From Alistipes sp. (lineage in GTDB: Bacteria > Bacteroidota > Bacteroidia > Bacteroidales > Rikenellaceae): 12,839 bases of DNA. Each line of letters begins with the position of its first letter. The first letter of the stretch is position 1. Below, piece by piece: positions 6,025 to 12,839 of the stretch. The notes under the pieces are model-generated. The model was not told the DNA's origin. It did not search any database and saw nothing but the letters and a program-made list of their open reading frames with translations. Where the stretch lies: the NCBI GenBank assembly GCA_031285485.1, contig JAITWC010000030.1, positions 1 through 12,839 of the forward strand, read 5' to 3'. Made by a program: the position numbers and the translations under genes.

Positions 6025-6765
6025 TTGAAAAAGACAGAATTTGAGAAATATGCCGTGGGGCATCGGGGATTGAACTCGCTCACGCTGCGCGACTACTCGT
6101 CGGAGGTGTCGCGACAGGCGGGGATCGTGGTTCCGCCGAGAGCAGCCGCGGTGCCGCCGAGGGCGACGGTGGAGACGAACGGTTACGTCTCGCCCACCAT
6201 CATCGAGGAACGTCAGCTCAACATCGCCACGATGGATGTTTTTTCGCGCCTGATGATGGACCGCATCATATTCCTCGGTGCGCCCGTGTACGACGACGTT
6301 GCGAACATCATTCAGGCGCAGCTGCTGTTTCTGGAGAGTTCCGACGCCAGCCGCGACGTGCAGATCTACATCAACTCGCCCGGAGGCAGCGTCTCGGCGG
6401 GCCTCGGCATCTACGACACCATGCAGCTCGTCAGGCCCGAGGTGGCAACGATCTGCACGGGCCTGGCCGCGAGCATGGGCGCGATACTGCTCACCGCCGG
6501 GCAAGCGGGTAAACGGTCGGCGCTGCCCCACTCGCGAGTGATGATCCACCAGCCGCTGGGCGGTGCGCAGGGGCAGGCGTCGGACATCGAGATCACGGCG
6601 CGCGAAATCGTACGCACCCGGCGTGAACTCTACGAAATACTCGCCCTGCACACGGGCCGCGAGATAGAAAAGATCGAGCGCGACGGCGACCGCGACTACT
6701 GGATGAGCGCCACCGAAGCCCTCGAATACGGTCTGATAGACGACGTGGTGGCGAAGAGAAAATAA
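6025..6765 (+). CDS. clpP: ATP-dependent Clp protease proteolytic subunit
   Basis: A 246-residue ClpP serine protease. It forms the tetradecameric degradation chamber that works with ClpX. The catalytic triad is Ser150 in LAASMGA (147-153), His175 in SRVMIHQPLGG (170-180) and Asp239 in EYGLIDD (234-240). Other marks are YINSPGGSV (115-123), GLGIYDTM (126-133) and GQASDIEITARE (183-194). The start is a TTG at 6025: a stop lies upstream in frame and the first in-frame ATG would be Met70, inside the conserved fold. FEKYAVGHRGLNSLTL (6-21) looks like the conserved N-terminus of Bacteroidetes ClpP, which supports the TTG. Between it and the conserved PTIIEERQ (57-64) there is an Ala/Pro-rich stretch with VPPRA twice (36-40, 43-47), longer than I recall for relatives. 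clpX follows after 8 nt. Confidence 0.95.
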   Translation: MKKTEFEKYAVGHRGLNSLTLRDYSSEVSRQAGIVVPPRAAAVPPRATVETNGYVSPTIIEERQLNIATMDVFSRLMMDRIIFLGAPVYDDVANIIQAQLLFLESSDASRDVQIYINSPGGSVSAGLGIYDTMQLVRPEVATICTGLAASMGAILLTAGQAGKRSALPHSRVMIHQPLGGAQGQASDIEITAREIVRTRRELYEILALHTGREIEKIERDGDRDYWMSATEALEYGLIDDVVAKRK

Positions 6766-6773
6766 GAAAAAAA

Positions 6774-8108
<1,335 letters not shown>

Positions 8109-8134
8109 GCCGCCGATAGCCGACCCCGGAGGGC

Positions 8135-8428
8135 GTTTTCGCGGCTGCTAACCATTTAGCAAGTGCCAAACAGACTGTTTTCATGGTTGCTAACCGTTTA
8201 GCAAGTACCAAACAGGGCGTTTTCACGGTTGCTAAACGTTTAGCAAGTGCCAAACAGACCGTTTTCACGGTTGCTAACAGTTTAGCAAGTGCCAAACAGA
8301 CCGTTTTCGTGGTTGCTAACCGTTTAGCAAGTACCAAACAGAGCGTTTTCACGGTTGCTAACAGTTTAGCAAGTGCCAAACAGACCGTTTTCATGGTTGC
8401 TAACAGTTTAGCAAGTACCGAACAGGGT
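8135..8428. repeat. 42-bp tandem repeat array B (7 units)
   Basis: Seven units of exactly 42 bp start at 8135, 8177, 8219, 8261, 8303, 8345 and 8387, and a decayed eighth starts at 8429. Each begins GTTTTC and holds an 18-bp dyad of the form TTGCTAA-N4-TTAGCAA, located at 8145, 8187, 8229, 8271, 8313, 8355 and 8397. Unit 3 is a perfect palindrome, TTGCTAAACGTTTAGCAA. The second part carries GTGCCAAACAGACC or GTACCAAACAGGGC. Units 4 and 6 are identical. There are two subtypes: G at unit position 31 goes with C at 41 (units 1, 3, 4, 6), and A at 31 goes with G at 41 (units 2, 5, 7). The first and last units are the most divergent. Function unknown. Confidence 0.9.
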
Positions 8429-8478
8429 GTTTTCGCGGTTACGGTCGCTGACGCTCCCGGTTCCTCCTGCGCGCCTCG

Positions 8479-8505
8479 GCAATTCGCAAGCGAGCTTGCA
8501 ATTGC
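8479..8505. repeat. Hairpin downstream of the array
   Basis: GCAATTCGCAAGC (8479-8491) pairs with GCTTGCAATTGC (8494-8505) through about 12 bp with one bulged base and a 2-nt centre. No T tract follows. As DNA it is a near-palindrome; as RNA it could act as a 3' end structure for clpX transcripts. Confidence 0.55.
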
Positions 8506-8555
8506 GCTCGGCTTGGCGTCGGTTGCCGCAACCGTGGCGGTCGGGAAATAATTCA

Positions 8556-8563
8556 TATCTTTG
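8556..8563 (+). promoter_or_regulatory. -7 box of the transketolase promoter
   Basis: TATCTTTG fits TAnnTTTG exactly. There is no TTTG at the expected -33 position; instead a dyad CGGTTG-CCG-CAACCG (8520-8534) lies there, which could be an operator. The predicted leader to the ATG at 8681 is about 110 nt. Confidence 0.55.
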
Positions 8564-8680
8564 CCCTCGGCCGGCCGGGACGACGGCAAAAAGCCCGAAA
8601 ACATGCCGCGACGCCCGGATCGAGGGGGCAATCCCGCGACGACGACAGTTAACATTCAAACGATAAACAACAACACAGTT

Positions 8681-10705
8681 ATGAAAGACCAAACTTCAAT
8701 GGCCGCGGACAACATCCGCATTCTCGCGCTCTCGATGGTCGAGCGCTCAAAGTCGGGACACCCCGGCGGCGCCATGGGCGGCGCCGATTTCGTGAACGTG
8801 CTCTACTCCGAATTCCTGCGCTACGACCCGGCCGACACCGCCTGCCCGTGGAGGGACAGATTTTTCCTCGATCCGGGCCACATGTCGCCCATGCTCTACT
8901 CCGTCCTCGCGATGGCGGGGTTCTACTCGCCCGAAGACCTCGCCGCGTTCCGCTCGTGGGGCAGCGTCACCCCCGGCCACCCCGAGAGAGACCTCGCGCA
9001 CATGGTCGAAAACACCTCCGGCCCGCTGGGCCAGGGCCACGCGATGGCTCTCGGCGCGGCGGTGGCCGAACGTTTCCTCGCCGCGCGGTTCGGCGAGTGG
9101 ACGGCACACAAGACATACGCCTACATATCGGACGGCGGGGTTCAGGAAGAGGTGTCTCAGGGCGTGGGACGCATCGCCGGCCACCTCGGCCTGTCGAACT
9201 TCATCATGTACTACGACGCCAACAACGTGCAGCTCTCGACCACCGTCGAGGAGGTCGACACCGAGGACGTCGCGGCCAAATACCGCGCCTGGAACTGGAA
9301 CGTCATCCGGGTCGACGGCTGCTGCGCCGATGAAATACGCAAGGCGCTGCGCGACGCGAACGCCGAAACCGAACGACCGACCGTCATCATCGGCAAGACC
9401 GTGATGGGACGCGGCGCGAGAGACGCGCAGGGAGGGAGTTTCGAGAACAAAGTCTCGACACACGGCCAGCCCCTGTCGGCCGCCGGTGCGTGCGTCGACA
9501 CGTCGATCCGCAACCTGGGCGGCGATCCCGCTTCGCCCTTCGCCATCTTCCCCGAGGCCGCCGCGCTCTACGCCGCACGCCGCGAACAGCTTGCGAAATG
9601 GGCCGACGAAATACGCGACGTCGAAAAGAAATGGCGCGCCGACAACGCCGCCCTCGCCGCAAAACTCGATCTGTTCATGAGCGGCAAGACCCCCGCCATC
9701 GACTACGACGCCATCGACCCCGGCAAGGACTCCGCAACACGCGGCGCCTCGGCCACGGTGCTCGGCGCGTTCGGCGCGCAGATCGAAAACATGATAGTAG
9801 CCTCGGCCGACCTGTCGAACAGCGACAAAACCGACGGTTTCCTCAAAAAGACCCACGCCTTCACCAAGGGCGACTTCACGGGCAAGTTCTTCCAGGCCGG
9901 CGTGAGCGAGTTCACAATGGCGTGCATGATGAACGGCATGGCGCTCCACGGCGGCGTGATCCCGGCGTGCGGAACGTTCTTCGTATTCTCCGACTACATG
10001 AAACCCGTCGCCCGCATCGCCGCCATCCAGCGCCTGCACGTGATCTACGTGTGGACACACGACAGCTTCCGCGTGGGCGAGGACGGCCCCACCCACCAGC
10101 CCATCGAGCAGGAGGCCCAGATCCGCCTGATGGAACAGCTGCGCAACCACGACGGCGACCGCTCGATGATCGTGCTGCGTCCCGCCGACGGTGCCGAAAC
10201 GGTCGAGGCGTGGCGCTGCGCGGTTGAGGCCGACCGTCCCGTGGCCCTCATCCTGTCGCGCCAGAACATCAAAGACCTCCCCGCCGCGTCGGGTTGCCGC
10301 CGCACCGAGGCCAAACAGCTCGCGAAGGGTGCTTACGTGGTGGTCGACAACCCGAACCCCGACGTGGTTATGATAGCCAACGGGAGCGAGGTTGCAACCC
10401 TCGTGGAAGGCGCCGAACTGTTGGCCGCCGACGGAGTGAAGGTTCGCATAGTATCCGCTCCGTCCGAAGGGTTGTTCCGCGACCAGCCGTGCGACTACCG
10501 GAAGAGCGTCATCCCCTGCGGCGTGCCGCGCTACGGCCTCACCTCGGGCCTGCCCGTGACGCTGCGGGGACTCGTGGGCGACGCCGGCAAGATCCACGGA
10601 CTCGACCACTTCGGTTACTCCGCACCCTACAAAGTGCTCGACAAAGAATTCGGCTTCTCCGGCGAAAACGTCCGCAAGCAGGTGCTGGAACTGCTCGGCA
10701 GGTAG
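8681..10705 (+). CDS. tkt: Transketolase
   Basis: A 674-residue thiamine-diphosphate enzyme. It transfers two-carbon units between sugar phosphates in the non-oxidative pentose phosphate pathway and supplies erythrose 4-phosphate and ribose 5-phosphate. SGHPGG (25-30) carries the substrate-binding His27. The ThDP/metal motif runs from SDGG (150-153) to YDANNVQLS (178-186), with Asp151 and Asn181/182. In the pyrimidine-binding domain, GVSEFTMACMMNGMALHGG (407-425) includes the catalytic Glu410, and THDSFRVGEDGPTHQP (459-474) supplies phosphate- and substrate-binding residues. GLTSGLPVTLRGLVG (619-633) marks the C-terminal domain. Length matches full-size transketolase. I place the start at ATG 8681 because the frame upstream to TTG 8561 begins inside the -7 promoter box and encodes no conserved residues. 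It is transcribed alone and ends at the terminator at 10724-10758. Confidence 0.95.
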   Translation: MKDQTSMAADNIRILALSMVERSKSGHPGGAMGGADFVNVLYSEFLRYDPADTACPWRDRFFLDPGHMSPMLYSVLAMAGFYSPEDLAAFRSWGSVTPGHPERDLAHMVENTSGPLGQGHAMALGAAVAERFLAARFGEWTAHKTYAYISDGGVQEEVSQGVGRIAGHLGLSNFIMYYDANNVQLSTTVEEVDTEDVAAKYRAWNWNVIRVDGCCADEIRKALRDANAETERPTVIIGKTVMGRGARDAQGGSFENKVSTHGQPLSAAGACVDTSIRNLGGDPASPFAIFPEAAALYAARREQLAKWADEIRDVEKKWRADNAALAAKLDLFMSGKTPAIDYDAIDPGKDSATRGASATVLGAFGAQIENMIVASADLSNSDKTDGFLKKTHAFTKGDFTGKFFQAGVSEFTMACMMNGMALHGGVIPACGTFFVFSDYMKPVARIAAIQRLHVIYVWTHDSFRVGEDGPTHQPIEQEAQIRLMEQLRNHDGDRSMIVLRPADGAETVEAWRCAVEADRPVALILSRQNIKDLPAASGCRRTEAKQLAKGAYVVVDNPNPDVVMIANGSEVATLVEGAELLAADGVKVRIVSAPSEGLFRDQPCDYRKSVIPCGVPRYGLTSGLPVTLRGLVGDAGKIHGLDHFGYSAPYKVLDKEFGFSGENVRKQVLELLGR

Positions 10706-10723
10706 TTTTCCAATAGATAGAGA

Positions 10724-10758
10724 AGAAGCCCTCGCGATCGTGCGGGGGCTTCTTTGTT
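10724..10758 (+). terminator. Terminator between transketolase and glycosyltransferase
   Basis: AGAAGCCCTCGC (10724-10735) pairs with GCGGGGGCTTCT (10742-10753) as a 12-bp stem with one G-T pair and a 6-nt loop, followed by TTGTT. It lies 18 nt after the tkt stop and 3 nt from the stop codon of the convergent glycosyltransferase gene, so it may serve both directions, although the minus-strand tail has few consecutive T residues. Confidence 0.85.
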
Positions 10759-11923
10759 ATTGGAGGGTCATGTTGTAGAGGCGTTCGATGGTGTCGGCGG
10801 CGGCGGCCCAGGAATAGCGGGGTTTTTCTTTGGCGAAGTTTGCGCGGAGGGTGGCGGTGGTGGTTGGGTTGAGGGCGCGTTCGAGTGCGTCGGCTATGCC
10901 TGCGGGGTTTGGGTCGCACAGGAGGCCGGTTACTCCGTCCCTCACGATCTCGGGCAGGCCGCCCACGCGGGTGGCAACCATCGGCACATCGAAGTGGAGA
11001 GCGATCTGGGTAACTCCGCTTTGGGTGGCGGAGCGGTAGGGTAGGACGAGCAGGTCGGCGAGGGAGAAATAGAGGGGGATATGCTCGTCGTGAACGAAAC
11101 GATCGTGGATGATGACGTCGCCGTCAAGACCGAGTGCGGCGATCTGCCCGCGGTATTTTTCGACGTCATCGTAAAATTCTCCGGCTATTACTAGGCGTCG
11201 GTTGTTGGTGACGCCGCGCGATTTGAGCGTGGCCCATGCTTCCAGCAGCATGTCGACCCCTTTGTAGGGACGCACTAATCCGAAGAAAAGTACGTAACGC
11301 ATTTCCGGGTCGAGGCCGAGGCGTCCGGCGGCCTCGGTGCGGGGCAGTGTGGCACCGAAGTGGTCGAAGATGGGGTGCGGGGAATAGAGACGTGGTTTGG
11401 CCGTGTCGAAGTCGACGAGTTGCCGTCCCACCTCTTCGGACATGTAGATGAACCCGTCCATCGACAGGACGAAATAACGGGTCAACAACCCGTCGAACCA
11501 GCGGCGCTCATGGGGGACTATGTTGTCTAACTGCACGAGGAACTTCGGGGCGGAGCTACTGTTGTTGCGGTTGCCCCGCCGTTTCGCGACGCGCGCGATG
11601 GTTCCGAAACAGGGAGCCATGAAGGGCGTCCAGTATTTCAACACCACGGCATCGGGGGCTTCACGGCGGATGAGGCGTCCGACGCGCCACCAGTTTAAGG
11701 GGTTGACGGTGTTCACGCACCGTCGGATGTGCAACCCTTCGGGCGGATCGCCGTCGCGGAACTGGCTCTTGCCGGGGAACAGCCACTCGGGGTATTGCTC
11801 CCGAAAGGTAAGCACCTTCACCCCGGCCCCGCGCGAGGCAAACACCGCGGCGAGCCGTTCGATGATCGTCGCGATGCCGCCCCGGTAGGGCCACGCGGGG
11901 CCGAGGAAGGTGATGTTTTTCAT
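10757..11923 (-). CDS. Glycosyltransferase, GT4 family (group 1)
   Basis: A 388-residue GT-B glycosyltransferase that probably moves a sugar from a nucleotide donor onto a glycan or lipid acceptor in the cytoplasm. The N-terminal acceptor domain opens MKNITFLGPAWPYRGGIA (1-18), where the GG loop is typical of GT4 enzymes. The donor domain starts near RYVLFFGLVRPYKGVDMLLE (209-228), with VIAGEFYDD (245-253) and LADLLVLPYRSATQSGVTQI (288-307). The usual acidic E-x7-E pattern is altered to SATQSGVTQIA, which I recall from other members of the GT4 group. The start at ATG 11923 was chosen because it gives the typical N-terminus and lies 4 nt after the stop of the upstream peptidase gene; an in-frame codon at 11974 would overlap that gene. 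RGNRNNSSSAP (116-126) is a low-complexity loop. Donor and acceptor cannot be told from sequence. Confidence 0.88.
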   Translation of the reverse strand: MKNITFLGPAWPYRGGIATIIERLAAVFASRGAGVKVLTFREQYPEWLFPGKSQFRDGDPPEGLHIRRCVNTVNPLNWWRVGRLIRREAPDAVVLKYWTPFMAPCFGTIARVAKRRGNRNNSSSAPKFLVQLDNIVPHERRWFDGLLTRYFVLSMDGFIYMSEEVGRQLVDFDTAKPRLYSPHPIFDHFGATLPRTEAAGRLGLDPEMRYVLFFGLVRPYKGVDMLLEAWATLKSRGVTNNRRLVIAGEFYDDVEKYRGQIAALGLDGDVIIHDRFVHDEHIPLYFSLADLLVLPYRSATQSGVTQIALHFDVPMVATRVGGLPEIVRDGVTGLLCDPNPAGIADALERALNPTTTATLRANFAKEKPRYSWAAAADTIERLYNMTLQ

Positions 11924-11927
11924 GCTG

Positions 11928-12839
11928 TCAATTTTCCGGAACGCGCAGAGTGTCGTCGTCCTGTGCGGCGACATTGTTTTTCCAACGCTGGTCGTAACCG
12001 GGGAAATCAGGCATTTCGGGTATGTTCATACTGTTGCCGTTGTCGAGGAATGATCCGTCGGTGTTCTGTTTCTTGACGTTACCGTCCATGTATTTTACCA
12101 ACAGATATTTGTCCAACTTGTTCCACTTGTCGAAGAGGCTATCGGCGGTGTCGACGCTGAAGCGGGTCATGAAGGCGAGTGCAGCGGCGTGGCCCTGCTC
12201 GTCGTGGATCTTTTTGGCCGCGGCGTCGATGGCGTCCATTTCGGCGAGGCGGGCGTTCTCCCACTCGTCGATCACGCGGCGTACCTCGCCCGCGATCATG
12301 TCGTAGCGCAGGTAGGCGAAGTTCGAGACGCGGGTCGTGAGCCAGAACATCGAGCTGTCGGAGTACTCCATCATGCTGCCGTTCCCGGTGCTCAGACACC
12401 ACGGGACCTCGGTCGACGAGGTGTAGATCGGGGTGAGGGGCGACGTGGCAGCGTCGTCGGTGCCGAACCACAGGATGCCGCTCACGCAGGGTGAAACGTG
12501 GTTGCGACTTTGGCCGACGAACCAGAAACCGGTCTGCTGCGTTGCAATGGCGCGTTCGTTGACGTAGGTTTCGGGGGTGCCGTCGCCATCGCCGTCGGCC
12601 TCCCACTCCATGGGCCTCCATCGGTATGGCAGGTTGTGACCACCCGCACCCACGTCGCGCGTCATGTCCATCGGAGTTCCCTCGTAGTGGTCGCGCATCA
12701 TGTCGAACACCGCCTTGGGCGACACCTTTTCGCGCGGGGCGATCCACAGCGGCATTCGGTTGGTGAGGTTGTGTCCCATCGCGTAGTCGACGTACTTGTT
12801 CATGCCGTCGGCCACGCGGTTGAAAAACGACCACACGCG
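11928..12839 (-). CDS. C69-family dipeptidase, C-terminal part
   Basis: The last 303 codons of a gene that enters from the right edge; the N-terminus, including the catalytic Cys created by removal of the N-terminal segment in this Ntn-hydrolase family, is outside the window. The visible part begins RVWSFFNRVADG and contains MRDHYEGTPMDMTRDVGAGG, then PYRWRPMEWE, NERAIATQQTGFWFVGQSR, GILWFGTDDAATSPLTPIY and TRVSNFAYLRYDMI, a series characteristic of peptidase C69 (PepD-like dipeptidases). The insert DGDGDGTPETY between WE and VNERAI is acidic and may be lineage-specific. It lies 4 nt upstream of the glycosyltransferase gene, so the two are probably co-transcribed. Peptidase family is well supported; substrate and location are not visible, though Bacteroidetes members often have a signal peptide. 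Confidence 0.88.
   Translation of the reverse strand, partial: RVWSFFNRVADGMNKYVDYAMGHNLTNRMPLWIAPREKVSPKAVFDMMRDHYEGTPMDMTRDVGAGGHNLPYRWRPMEWEADGDGDGTPETYVNERAIATQQTGFWFVGQSRNHVSPCVSGILWFGTDDAATSPLTPIYTSSTEVPWCLSTGNGSMMEYSDSSMFWLTTRVSNFAYLRYDMIAGEVRRVIDEWENARLAEMDAIDAAAKKIHDEQGHAAALAFMTRFSVDTADSLFDKWNKLDKYLLVKYMDGNVKKQNTDGSFLDNGNSMNIPEMPDFPGYDQRWKNNVAAQDDDTLRVPEN

Larger units (their letters stand above)
8109..8680. other. Spacer between clpX and transketolase
   Basis: This 572-bp stretch contains a 42-bp tandem repeat array (8135-8428, with a partial eighth unit to about 8441), a hairpin (8479-8505), a second dyad (8520-8534), the transketolase -7 box (8556-8563) and a leader of about 110 nt. 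Frames on both strands are open through the repeats, giving 14-residue repeats such as VANSLASAKQTVFT or LAKLLATVKTVCLA. I do not call either a gene: the differences between units are almost all amino-acid changing in both frames, and no homology was recognised. Confidence 0.7.

Noticed and set aside
8135..8428. CRISPR array
   Set aside because: There are no unique spacers: the whole 42-bp unit is repeated, including the parts between palindromes, and no cas gene is nearby.
8135..8428. Integron attC sites
   Set aside because: Units are identical tandem copies with no gene cassette between them, and no integrase or the usual core-site sequences were seen.
8561..8680. Transketolase starting at TTG 8561
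   Set aside because: This codon lies inside the -7 promoter box, the extra 40 residues show no family similarity, and ATG 8681 gives the normal N-terminus.
8747..10609. 620-codon open frame antisense to transketolase
   Set aside because: It mirrors a clear transketolase gene in GC-rich DNA and has no recognised domain; such frames are expected by composition.
11924..11974. Longer start of the glycosyltransferase at 11974
   Set aside because: It would overlap the end of the peptidase gene by 47 bp and precede the typical MKNITFLGP start by 17 unconserved residues.

Overview
The window looks like a chromosomal segment of a GC-rich member of the Bacteroidales, probably close to Alistipes/Rikenellaceae. 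That placement is inferred from three things. The ClpP, ClpX, transketolase and AroB sequences are of Bacteroidetes type. Genes start without Shine-Dalgarno sequences in AT-rich leaders. Several promoters match the Bacteroidetes sigma-ABfr pattern TAnnTTTG (-7), and the one before tig also has a well-spaced TTTG at -33. Coding DNA is GC-rich, while intergenic DNA and the left edge are AT-rich.

Layout. Positions 1-186 (minus) hold the N-terminal part of a transposase-like gene cut by the window edge, with its own promoter. Next is a minus-strand alkaline phosphatase lipoprotein (342-1463) with its promoter and terminator. A 373-bp divergent spacer follows, carrying a short 42-bp tandem repeat array. 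Then comes a tight plus-strand operon rfbD-ung-aroB with overlapping genes (1837-4416). After a short spacer lies the protein quality-control cluster tig-clpP-clpX (4564-8108). A 572-bp spacer follows with a second, longer 42-bp repeat array, a small hairpin and the transketolase promoter. Transketolase (8681-10705) ends at a strong hairpin terminator. It converges on a minus-strand pair made of a C69-family dipeptidase (cut at the right edge) and a GT4-type glycosyltransferase.

How the genes work together. Trigger factor, ClpP and ClpX form the usual folding and degradation module: trigger factor meets nascent chains at the ribosome, ClpX unfolds substrates and ClpP degrades them. AroB (shikimate pathway) uses erythrose 4-phosphate-derived DAHP and transketolase makes erythrose 4-phosphate, but they are separate units here. 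RfbD makes dTDP-L-rhamnose for surface glycans, and Ung removes uracil from DNA. The alkaline phosphatase and the peptidase are probably exported or envelope enzymes.

The least explained feature is a family of intergenic repeats. Two arrays (1656-1796 and 8135-8428) share a unit length of exactly 42 bp. Each unit carries an 18-bp dyad made of 7-nt arms around a 4-nt centre, but the arm sequences differ completely between arrays. A single 18-bp dyad of similar shape follows aroB. In the longer array almost all differences between units would change the amino acid in either open frame, so I favour a DNA- or RNA-level element over a protein. No complete defence system, CRISPR array, RNA gene or phage gene was seen.
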